From assembly GCA_900290385.1 (NCBI GenBank), contig OMSV01000018.1:7835-14971 (forward strand): a stretch of DNA of 7,137 nucleotides, written 5' to 3'. The stretch is from Syntrophobacter sp. SbD2 (lineage in GTDB: Bacteria > Desulfobacterota > Syntrophobacteria > Syntrophobacterales > Syntrophobacteraceae). The notes beneath the pieces were generated by a model. The model saw only the letters and a list, made by a program, of their open reading frames with translations. It had not been told where the DNA came from and did not search any database. Both the position numbers and the translations under genes were made by a program. Shown here piece by piece: positions 1-5,606 of the stretch; position 1 is the stretch's first letter, and every line of letters begins with the position of its first letter.

Positions 1-300
1 CCCCGGCGCAACCGGCTCGGATTTTCGGCTCGCCTTGCCCGAAGTCGCCACATTCTCGGAGACCACCGCCTGCTCAGCCGCCTTGGGGTTGCCCTTGATC
101 TCCGAGGAGCCAGTTCCCAGGTCTTTCATAGACACCAGATTAACCGTGCAGAAGGGAGGCTTCAACGGTTTGTGCGGCATCACAAACGCCCAGATAAAGG
201 CGATGCTGAAAGCCAATAAATGGACTAGAAGCGAGCCCCCGATCCCGGCCGCCAGGTCCTTTTTGGGAATTCTCTTATCACCTAATTCCAGGGATTCCAT
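1..300 (-). CDS. TolA/TonB-family energy transducer, N-terminal part (runs off the left edge)
   Basis: An open frame of 100 codons starts at ATG 300-298 and is still open at base 1, so the C-terminal part lies outside the window. The protein begins with about 16 mostly charged residues, then one hydrophobic helix (about residues 17-41), then PHKPLKPPFCTVNLVSM and a polar stretch rich in Ala, Lys, Glu, Ser and Pro. This is the build of TolA/TonB: a cytoplasmic N-terminus, one inner-membrane anchor that contacts TolQ/TolR or ExbB/ExbD, and an extended periplasmic linker. In the helix Ser23 and His27 have the S-x3-H spacing of the TonB/TolA SHLS motif, but the expected Leu and Ser positions are Ala34 and Ala38. 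A strong ribosome site (AGGGGGG, 5 bases upstream) supports the start. It follows tolR after 134 bases. Position suggests tolA, but TonB naming cannot be excluded without the C-terminal domain. Confidence 0.82.
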   Translation of the reverse strand, partial: MESLELGDKRIPKKDLAAGIGGSLLVHLLAFSIAFIWAFVMPHKPLKPPFCTVNLVSMKDLGTGSSEIKGNPKAAEQAVVSENVATSGKASRKSEPVAPG

Positions 301-434
301 TCATTCCCCCCTGAACCCTCACTACGTTCGGGTTCGCGTTAGCATTTTCGGCCGGCCTTAGACGCTGTAAGTTCGCGTCCGATTGTTCGTGAGGACGCAC
401 CGGCCGCCATGCGGCAGCAGACTGTGAAGGGAAA
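301..434. other. Structured gap between tolR and the TolA-like gene
   Basis: This 134-base gap has no convincing gene but several short inverted repeats: GAACCC 313-318 with GGGTTC 330-335; GCGTCC 375-380 with GGACGC 393-398; GACGC 361-365 with GCGTC 375-379, which competes with the previous pair; GCCGC 403-407 with GCGGC 411-415; and the palindrome GGCCGGCC at 350-357. GTTCGCGT occurs twice (332-339 and 371-378). No T-run follows any stem, so a simple terminator is not supported. A role in mRNA stability, processing or attenuation inside the operon is inference. Confidence 0.4.
306..312 (-). promoter_or_regulatory. Ribosome binding site of the TolA/TonB-like gene
   Basis: On the minus strand AGGGGGG lies 5 bases before ATG 300-298. 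An overlapping ATG at 304-302 is in another frame and stops after eight codons, so 300 is the start that opens the long frame. Confidence 0.65.
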
Positions 435-887
435 TCAAATCTTGCCCTTGCCCTTTTGTTGAGACTTGTTAACAGGACTTTTCGCAGGCTCGGTCACCAT
501 CCCTATCTGATCAATTCCGGCCTCTCTTATAAGTCCCATAACCTCCATTACATACCCATAAGGGATTTTCTCGTCGGCTCGCAGAAAAACACCCTTCTTA
601 TTTAGCTGGTTCTGACTAATGGCCGCCAGCTTGGATTCCAGTTCGCCCGACTCAACGAGATTGTCGTTGATATAGATTTTGCGGTCCTGAGTAATCGTGA
701 CGAGCAGCCGTTCATCATCAGACGGGATGGCCGGCGCCGAACTCTCAGGCAGCTTCACATCAACTCCCTGGGTCATCATCGGGGCCGTCACCATGAATTT
801 GATGAGCAGAACGAGCATTACGTCGACAAGCGGCGTAACGTTAATTTCAGAAACCATTCCTCTGGAACCGCTTCCGTTGGCTTGCAT
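435..887 (-). CDS. tolR: TolR/ExbD-family proton-channel subunit
   Basis: The protein is 150 residues, close to the usual ExbD/TolR length. It has a short cytoplasmic start, one transmembrane helix (about residues 16-34) and a periplasmic domain ending in REAGIDQIGMVTEP, a TolR-like C-terminal motif. The helix carries the family signature SEINVTPLVDVMLVLLI, with Asp22 matching the proton-carrying Asp of TolR (Asp23 in E. coli). In the family TolR dimers sit within a TolQ ring, use the proton motive force and contact peptidoglycan. Unusually, residue 30 in the helix is Lys (AAA at 800-798), where the family normally has a hydrophobic residue in LLIIFMV. The last 16 residues are a basic, Lys/Gln-rich tail. 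ATG 887 is preceded by AGAGG and AAAGGA. The gene starts 19 bases after tolQ ends. The symbol rests on the neighbouring genes and the C-terminal motif; ExbD is the alternative. Confidence 0.9.
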   Translation of the reverse strand: MQANGSGSRGMVSEINVTPLVDVMLVLLIKFMVTAPMMTQGVDVKLPESSAPAIPSDDERLLVTITQDRKIYINDNLVESGELESKLAAISQNQLNKKGVFLRADEKIPYGYVMEVMGLIREAGIDQIGMVTEPAKSPVNKSQQKGKGKI

Positions 888-906
888 CAGCCTCTATCCT
901 TTAAGT

Positions 907-1722
907 TCAATCCTGCAAAGCAAACCTCTGTTCCGGGCCCTGGCTCTGCGCCGCTTCTTCCTGCCTGCCCTTGCGCATCAGGTCGCGTTTGAGCATATTA
1001 AGATAATCGGCGGCAAAATGGCTCATCTCGTTTTCGATTCCCCTGATTTTAGTGGAAAAGTGATTGTAGCCGACAACCGCAGGAATCGCTGCTCCCAGAC
1101 CAATGGCAGTGGCAATAAGGGCCTCCGAAATTCCCGGGGCCACAACGGCCAGGTTGGCGGCGCCCTTGATACCGATTTGCTGAAAACTCGTCATGATGCC
1201 CCAAACCGTTCCAAAAAAGCCGATAAACGGGGCGGTGCTGCCGGTTGTGGCAAGCAGAGGCAGAAAGCGCTCCAATCTATGCCGCTCCGAAGTCATTCCA
1301 CCCTGAATCGCCCGATCAACGTTCTCCAGCAGGATTTCGGGGTTTGAAGACAGCTCCAGCACGTTCTTTGTTTCCAACGATTTCCCGAGCCTGCTCAGTT
1401 CCGCATAGCCTACCCGGAAAATCTGTGCGAGATGGCTGTCTTCCAGCCTCTCGCAGTCCCGGTATAGCGCAGAGTAGTTCTTACGCTGTCTGAACAGGGA
1501 TATGAATTCAACCGACTCCCGGTTCGCCCGGCGGAGCATGCGGTATTTGAGCACTATAACACACCAGCACGATACCGAAAGCACCATAAGGATCAATAAC
1601 ACGAACTTCACCATCGGTCCCGCATTGAAGACCATATCCATCACGCTGTCTGCCGATCTCTGATAAGGCGCGTCGAAATCGCGGGCACCATATGCTATCG
1701 CCGACAAAAATTGTATAGGCAT
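907..1722 (-). CDS. tolQ: TolQ, MotA/TolQ/ExbB-family proton-channel subunit
   Basis: The 271-residue inner-membrane protein has three hydrophobic helices at about residues 35-58, 154-179 and 196-221, with a large cytoplasmic loop between the first two. The second and third contain the family signatures APFIGFFGTVWGIM and GISEALIATAIGLGAAIPAV. Thr172 and Thr205 correspond to the conserved polar threonines that line the proton path in TolQ/ExbB. In the family it forms the ring around the TolR dimer and energises TolA. ATG 1722 shares its A with the TGA of the upstream Sir2 gene (TGATG), which suggests translational coupling. A TTG directly before it (1725) is an alternative, because the AAGGGA ribosome site is about 7 bases from TTG and 10 from ATG. 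About 27 residues precede the usual TolQ start region, so an internal Met is also possible. The C-terminus is a polar Gln/Glu/Arg tail. Context favours TolQ over ExbB. Confidence 0.93.
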   Translation of the reverse strand: MPIQFLSAIAYGARDFDAPYQRSADSVMDMVFNAGPMVKFVLLILMVLSVSCWCVIVLKYRMLRRANRESVEFISLFRQRKNYSALYRDCERLEDSHLAQIFRVGYAELSRLGKSLETKNVLELSSNPEILLENVDRAIQGGMTSERHRLERFLPLLATTGSTAPFIGFFGTVWGIMTSFQQIGIKGAANLAVVAPGISEALIATAIGLGAAIPAVVGYNHFSTKIRGIENEMSHFAADYLNMLKRDLMRKGRQEEAAQSQGPEQRFALQD

Positions 1723-2477
1723 CAATTTGTATTCCCTTCATGCATCGCTCTGACAATTTTCATAATATTCCTGAAAGCCGCTGCGGCGCACTCCATAATG
1801 TGCAAGTCCGTTATCTGATCGGACACTTCGGAGGCAACCGGATTTATTTCCAGAATATGAGCCCCCCTCCTCTTGGCAACCAGTGGAAGGTGGGAGGCGG
1901 GAGCAACCCTGGCAGAAGTCCCGACTACAATCATCAGGTCGCACTTCTCCGCCGCATCGAATGCGAGCGAGTACGCTTCGGCAGGTATTCCCTCCCCGAA
2001 CAGGATAACGTCCGGCCGAATTGGTCCCCCGCACGAACATAAAGGAGGAAGACTCTCCAGTGAGATGTCCGCTCGCAGAAAAGGCTTCTCACAGTTGTCG
2101 CAGTGCATTCTGCGGAAGTTTCCATGAAATTCAACGACATTGGAACTGCCGCCCCTTTGGTGCAGGCTGTCCACATTCTGAGTGATAACCATCTTTATGA
2201 TACCTAGCTTCTCGAGTTCACCCAGCGCAACATGCGCTTCGTTGGGGCTGACTCCTTCTACAAGAGCGCCCATCTCGATAAGCATTTTCCATACCTTCGC
2301 AGGGTCGGCGCGGAAAGAATCTATATGCCCGTATTCAAAAGGGTCGTATTTGGTCCACAATCCGTTGTTACCCCTGAAGTCGGGTATTCCGCTCTCCACC
2401 GATATCCCGGCGCCGGTCAGGGCTACGGCATGCCGGCTCTGCAAAAGCAGCTTGGAAAATCTGTGGTATTTATCCAT
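1722..2477 (-). CDS. Sir2-family NAD-dependent protein deacylase
   Basis: The 251-residue length is typical of bacterial sirtuins. These cytoplasmic enzymes remove acyl groups from lysines, consuming NAD+ and giving nicotinamide and O-acyl-ADP-ribose. Motifs in order are GAGISVESGIPDFRG (residues 22-36) for NAD binding, TQNVDSLHQRGG (99-110), catalytic His118 in EFHGN, zinc ligands Cys126/Cys129 and Cys147/Cys149, RPDVILFGEG (154-163), GTSARVAPASHLP (186-198) and INP (211-213). The second zinc pair is C-x-C rather than C-x-x-C. Where E. coli CobB and human SIRT5 have the Tyr-x-x-Arg pair for succinyl-lysine, my hand alignment puts Leu and Met, so deacetylase activity is more likely than desuccinylase; this is inference. 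ATG 2477 has GGAG four bases upstream and sits downstream of a good promoter. It overlaps tolQ by one base. A cobB-like name is possible, but subclass is not settled. Confidence 0.95.
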   Translation of the reverse strand: MDKYHRFSKLLLQSRHAVALTGAGISVESGIPDFRGNNGLWTKYDPFEYGHIDSFRADPAKVWKMLIEMGALVEGVSPNEAHVALGELEKLGIIKMVITQNVDSLHQRGGSSNVVEFHGNFRRMHCDNCEKPFLRADISLESLPPLCSCGGPIRPDVILFGEGIPAEAYSLAFDAAEKCDLMIVVGTSARVAPASHLPLVAKRRGAHILEINPVASEVSDQITDLHIMECAAAAFRNIMKIVRAMHEGNTN

Positions 2478-2520
2478 ATTTCTCCAGAATAATTAAGTTC
2501 TTGGACCTAAACGGCGTGTT

Positions 2521-2549
2521 ATCGTAATTCTCCCGGAAATGCTTGTCAA
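2521..2549 (-). promoter_or_regulatory. Sigma70-type promoter for the sir2-tolQRA operon
   Basis: On the minus strand TTGACA (2549-2544) is a perfect -35 box. It is followed by a 17-base spacer and TACGAT (2526-2521), which matches four of six bases of TATAAT. Transcription would start near 2514, giving a leader of about 37 bases before the Sir2 ATG. The -35 box sits within the small palindrome CTTGACAAG. Confidence 0.7.
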
Positions 2550-2561
2550 GAGTTTAAGCGG

Positions 2562-2576
2562 GGCGCGAATCGCGCC
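2562..2576. other. Perfect inverted repeat between the transglycosylase gene and the sir2 promoter
   Basis: GGCGCG (2562-2567) and CGCGCC (2571-2576) form a perfect six-base-pair GC stem with a three-base loop. It lies 42 bases beyond the transglycosylase stop and 12 bases upstream of the -35 box. No T-run follows it on the minus strand (a TTTTTA lies before it), so it is not a canonical intrinsic terminator. It could slow read-through or be an operator; neither is proven. Confidence 0.4.
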
Positions 2577-2617
2577 TAAAAACGAGACAAAATGCCGATT
2601 CATCAATCAAACAATCC

Positions 2618-3718
2618 CTACCTGTAAATCTTGAGCGTCTGCCCGACTCGTATTTTATTTCCGGCAATCTTGTTCCAGGTACAAATTTGCTGCTTGGTTG
2701 AATTGTACTTCTGGGCGATCGAATCGAGCGTATCACCCCGCGAAACCTTGTGCACCAAAACGCTCGGCTTAAATGTGGACTTCCAAGCCACCAACTCCTG
2801 CTCGAATCTCTGTCCCCTACCCTCGGGTACTCGTAGCGTAAAGGCCCCCTTCGGGATAACGTCCGAAACCAGGCAGGGATTGAGCACCTTCAGTTCCCGG
2901 TAGGTAACCCCGGCAGACTCGGCTGCCACGGCGATTGGCATCGGGCCTGGAAGCTCGACTTTTACCCTCTCGAAAATAATCGGTTGATAACCGGCCCCCT
3001 TGGGAAGGTGATAGCCGTACTGCTCAGGGTTCGCCAAAACCTCTTTTATGGCCAGAATCCTGAAAATGTAGCGCTCTGTTTCCTGAGGCAGTTTGAGAGA
3101 ATAATAATTGTTGGCCTTTTGTTTTCCGATTTCAACCTGAATACGGTGCTCCCCGCAATTAAAGGCGGCAATGGCAAGCGTCCAGTTCTGAAACTCGTCG
3201 TGCAAGTTCTTCAGATAGCCGAACGCCGCGGTAGCCGATTTATCGAAGTCATAGCGCTCATCAATGGCGGTCGACTGCGTCATGCCGCAGGAAGCCGCCG
3301 TGCTTGCCATAAACTGCCAGGGGCCGGCAGCGCCCGCAGGTGAGATGGCCATGGGGATCAAATCGCTTTCCGCAACAGCCACATATTTCAGATCGTCCGG
3401 AAGACCCCTGGTCGCCAGTTGCTTCTCGACCCATGGGAAATAGCGCTCTGTTCTTTTTAGCCAGAGGTAAACCTGCGCATGGCTTTGCGTAAGGATTGTA
3501 AACTCACGGTCGAACCTTTCGCGAACGTCGGCAGACCCAAGCGGTACCGCTTCACCGCAAAGCTCAGCCTTCTCCGGAAGCCCAAAGCAGGGCACGAACC
3601 ATGTAGGAGCGGGTGGCCTGGAATCAACTCCGCCCCACCCTCCGGCCCCATAGAACCCCAGCATCAGGATTAAAACCAGAACCAGAACCCCGAGTCTGCA
3701 TTTTCTTTCAAGCGGCAT
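2618..3718 (-). CDS. MltD-like lytic transglycosylase with C-terminal LysM
   Basis: This 366-residue exported protein cleaves peptidoglycan glycan strands to anhydro-muropeptides in the periplasm, judged from its family. It begins with a basic start and a hydrophobic segment (residues 10-23), a signal peptide or anchor; I see no lipobox, unlike E. coli MltD. The SLT domain spans about 75-235: catalytic Glu117 in VAVAESDL, SPAGAAGPWQFM (126-137), AAFNCGE (184-190) and ETERYIFRIL (213-222). Residues 245-300 (through GVTYRELKVLNPCL and RVPEG) look like a degenerate LysM-type repeat. A clear LysM, for glycan binding, covers 321-366 (VSRGDTLDSIAQKYN). ATG 3718 is chosen because AGGAG lies 7 bases upstream; an in-frame TTG at 3736 would place that site inside the gene. 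The gene has 172 bases before it and 140 after it, so it may be transcribed alone. Confidence 0.92.
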   Translation of the reverse strand: MPLERKCRLGVLVLVLILMLGFYGAGGWGGVDSRPPAPTWFVPCFGLPEKAELCGEAVPLGSADVRERFDREFTILTQSHAQVYLWLKRTERYFPWVEKQLATRGLPDDLKYVAVAESDLIPMAISPAGAAGPWQFMASTAASCGMTQSTAIDERYDFDKSATAAFGYLKNLHDEFQNWTLAIAAFNCGEHRIQVEIGKQKANNYYSLKLPQETERYIFRILAIKEVLANPEQYGYHLPKGAGYQPIIFERVKVELPGPMPIAVAAESAGVTYRELKVLNPCLVSDVIPKGAFTLRVPEGRGQRFEQELVAWKSTFKPSVLVHKVSRGDTLDSIAQKYNSTKQQICTWNKIAGNKIRVGQTLKIYR

Positions 3719-3725
3719 TGGTAAA

Positions 3726-3730
3726 CTCCT
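3726..3730 (-). promoter_or_regulatory. Ribosome binding site of the transglycosylase gene
   Basis: AGGAG on the minus strand lies 7 bases before ATG 3718. It fixes the start six codons inside the longest open frame, which begins with TTG at 3736. Confidence 0.7.
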
Positions 3731-3890
3731 GCCCAAATATCATCAAAATACTTAAATAACACAAAAACACCGATACAAATACGGCTATAACGAACCCTTG
3801 GCCAGGTCCACGGCCGTCATGGACGAGATCGGCTCTCTCAGGAACTCTCGCTGAGACCTTCAGGTCTCCGGGTCTTAGTGAAAGCGGGAC
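3731..3890. other. Structured gap between the DsbD-like gene and the transglycosylase gene
   Basis: No gene is supported here. The half next to the DsbD-like stop holds consecutive inverted repeats: GAGACCT 3853-3859 with AGGTCTC 3862-3868 (perfect; on the minus RNA a UGAA loop closed by GAGACC/GGUCUC), TCTCG 3846-3850 with CGAGA 3824-3828, and GTCCA 3806-3810 with TGGAC 3820-3824. No T-run follows. The half next to the transglycosylase gene (about 3731-3790) is AT-rich and could hold its promoter. The best pair I see, TTGTGT then 17 bases then GATATT, is weak and not called. Confidence 0.4.
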
Positions 3891-5207
3891 TTACTGCGTA
3901 TCCGCAGAACCGTCGCCATTCTTCAAACGGTTCATCCTCGCCAGGAGCTCGCCCGGCGGCATGATTCCCGAAACCCGCAATTCGACCCTCTCCTCACCCC
4001 CGGGCTTTAGAAAAATGGCACAGGGTATCCCCGGAATATTATAACTGTGCGCCAGACTTTCTTTTGCACGATCTCCTCGTTGAGAGAAATCTACCTTAAT
4101 CATGACAAAATCTTTTGCGGCGGCCTTGATAATCGAGCGCTCATGAAAGGTGATCCGGTCCATATGCCGGCACCCGGGACACCAGTCGGCGTAGAAATCA
4201 AGTATGACGGGTTTACCCGATTCTTTGGCTTGTTCCAGGGCTTTCGCCGAATATGGCGTCCATTTTACTGCCTCACCAGGCATGGCATACCAGATAATCG
4301 CGCCTGCCAGGCAGATGCAAACAATCCCGACGCCAGTCCTTATCCATTTGAAGGCTGCGGACCGGCCCCCGGCCGAACCTATCCAACCCAGATGAACCCC
4401 AGCCGCCAGAGCGATGACCGAAAGCAGTCCTGCCCCCAGGATACCGGGCATTATGGGAAAAATGAAATAGCCGGCCGCTCCGATCATTACCCATCCCATT
4501 GCTTTGCGGACCCACAGCATCCATTCACCGGATTTGGGAAGCATGCTTAATCGGCCGGAAAGCAAGGCTAGAACAAAAAGCGGAAATCCCATTCCAAGAC
4601 TCAGACTGAAAAAAATCCAAAAACCGTAAACAGGGTCCCTCGAATTGGCAACCATGACTAGAACCCCGACGATGAACGGCCCAATGCACGGGGCGGCGAC
4701 TACGCCCAGAGTCAACCCCATGAAAAGGCTACCGAGGTAACCGGCGTAATTTCGAGCGGCAGCACCGGTTATCGATGAAGGCAGCCGGAATTCCCAGACT
4801 CCGAACATGCTCAGGGCAAAAAGAAACATAACCAGGGCCACCAGCACAAGAGTTATGGGGTTTTGAAGCAAAGTGCCCAAAAGCCGCCCCGAGAGCGCGG
4901 CGAAAACCCCCAGCATAGAGTTCGTTACAGCTATTCCCAGAACATAGAGCAGAGCATTGATCACAATGGCGCCGCGTCCAGGCTTGAGAACCATCGATTC
5001 GCCGCTGAAGTAGGATATCGTAATGGGCACCAGAGGATAAACGCATGGGGTAAGATTGAGGGCCATTCCTCCAAAGAAAATCGAGATAATCGCCCAGAAC
5101 ATGCTGAAGCCGGCGGCGGGTAAGGCGGCCGGCGCGGCCACGAGCGCCGCCGGAAACAGGCAGAAACAAAGAATAAAAACCGGTAATGCGAATCTGTACG
5201 GTTTCAT
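3891..5207 (-). CDS. DsbD-type thiol:disulfide interchange protein, short form with thioredoxin tail
   Basis: The 438-residue inner-membrane protein would carry electrons from cytoplasmic thioredoxin to the periplasm for disulfide isomerisation or cytochrome c maturation, as in the DsbD family. After a signal peptide (residues 1-25) come about eight membrane helices (37-309), with the redox cysteine pair Cys55 in LNLTPCVYPLVP and Cys174 in VVAAPCIGPF. A periplasmic thioredoxin domain (about 313-438) has the active site ADWCPGCRHMD (Cys343/Cys346) and cis-Pro395. The N-terminal DsbD-alpha domain of E. coli DsbD is absent: only about ten residues separate the signal peptide from the first helix. 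A further Cys396 follows the cis-proline. ATG 5207 is preferred: AGGGAG is 6 bases upstream and the protein then opens with a clean signal peptide. A GTG at 5255 would add 16 residues and bury that signal. No partner gene adjoins it. Confidence 0.93.
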   Translation of the reverse strand: MKPYRFALPVFILCFCLFPAALVAAPAALPAAGFSMFWAIISIFFGGMALNLTPCVYPLVPITISYFSGESMVLKPGRGAIVINALLYVLGIAVTNSMLGVFAALSGRLLGTLLQNPITLVLVALVMFLFALSMFGVWEFRLPSSITGAAARNYAGYLGSLFMGLTLGVVAAPCIGPFIVGVLVMVANSRDPVYGFWIFFSLSLGMGFPLFVLALLSGRLSMLPKSGEWMLWVRKAMGWVMIGAAGYFIFPIMPGILGAGLLSVIALAAGVHLGWIGSAGGRSAAFKWIRTGVGIVCICLAGAIIWYAMPGEAVKWTPYSAKALEQAKESGKPVILDFYADWCPGCRHMDRITFHERSIIKAAAKDFVMIKVDFSQRGDRAKESLAHSYNIPGIPCAIFLKPGGEERVELRVSGIMPPGELLARMNRLKNGDGSADTQ

Positions 5208-5210
5208 CAG

Positions 5211-5219
5211 CCTCTCCCT
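5211..5219 (-). promoter_or_regulatory. Ribosome binding site of the DsbD-like gene
   Basis: AGGGAGAGG on the minus strand ends 3 bases before ATG 5207 (AGGGAG is 6 bases away). It decides for this start over the in-frame GTG at 5255. Confidence 0.65.
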
Positions 5220-5560
5220 GAATCCAAAAAATCTTATCGCGGGCAAAAACTCCACGCTCCGCGAGGTTTGCTAATAACCTTCAAAGCCGCCGGGAGTCCA
5301 ACCGTCCCCTCGTTACACTCTTTTCAATTCCCGCTTTAACCACCCACACCATCTTATAACCTCTTCTATAGCGCAGAAAAGTTAAAAAGCTACGCCAAAG
5401 TATTTTATCACAGCTATGGGAAAACCGGTATTGCCGCCTTCGCGCTTTGATAATGTGAGATGGCAGGACCAGCGGATGTCCAACGGATCGCCTCCGGCGT
5501 TTGAGCCTAAGGGGATGGGCGCCTCAGAGATTTGGAACGTACATCGGCAGGATGCTGTTG

Positions 5561-5600
5561 GCGCTCCGCGAGGGCAGCGCATTCCAGGCGAAGCGCCAGG
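5561..5600 (-). other. Tandem hairpins just after the response-regulator stop
   Basis: Two stems lie 7 and 27 bases beyond the TAA at 5609-5607: CCTGGCG-CTT-CGCCTGG (read on the minus strand, one mismatch) and GCGCT-ten bases-AGCGC. They could protect or define the 3' end of the kinase/regulator mRNA. There is no T-run, so intrinsic termination is not supported. Confidence 0.35.
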
Positions 5601-5606
5601 GTTGGG

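Larger units (their letters stand above)
5208..5606. other. 399-base gap between the response regulator and the DsbD-like gene
   Basis: I see no convincing gene on either strand. The half next to the regulator (about 5416-5606) is GC-rich with short inverted repeats: 5584-5590 with 5594-5600 (GGCG/CGCC core, one A-A mismatch, two more pairs), GCGCT 5561-5565 with AGCGC 5576-5580, and CGCC 5489-5492 with GGCG 5496-5499. Small open frames here (64-66 codons) lack ribosome sites. The other half (about 5290-5415) is AT-rich and probably carries the promoter of the DsbD-like gene. On the minus strand TGATAAAAT (5410-5402) resembles an extended -10, and TATAAG (5358-5353) a -10, but neither has a good -35 box, so no promoter is called. 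Confidence 0.45.

Noticed and set aside
35..361. Plus-strand open frame of 108 codons
   Set aside because: It is antisense to the TolA/TonB-like anchor, which has a good ribosome site, a membrane helix and the right genomic context.
342..410. Minus-strand ATG frame of about 23 codons between tolR and the TolA-like gene
   Set aside because: No ribosome site, and it overlaps inverted repeats that explain the sequence better.
697..1347. Plus-strand open frame of 216 codons
   Set aside because: It lies opposite tolR and tolQ, whose family motifs are unmistakable, and its translation has no recognisable domain.
2562..2576. Intrinsic terminator for the transglycosylase gene
   Set aside because: The stem is good, but no T-run follows it on the minus strand.
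3719..3736. TTG start adding 6 residues to the transglycosylase
   Set aside because: The AGGAG that serves ATG 3718 would fall inside the coding region.
3758..3790. Sigma70 promoter of the transglycosylase gene
   Set aside because: The region is AT-rich, but the best -35/-10 pairs match the consensus too poorly to call.
4047..4550. Plus-strand open frame of 167 codons
   Set aside because: It is antisense to the DsbD-like gene and has low-complexity, unfamily-like composition.
5208..5255. GTG start adding 16 residues to the DsbD-like protein
   Set aside because: It would bury the signal peptide, while ATG 5207 has a strong ribosome site.
5382..5582. Minus-strand open frame of 66 codons in the large gap
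   Set aside because: There is no ribosome site before the ATG, the composition is odd and no motif is seen. A 64-codon plus-strand frame at 5416-5610 fails for the same reasons.
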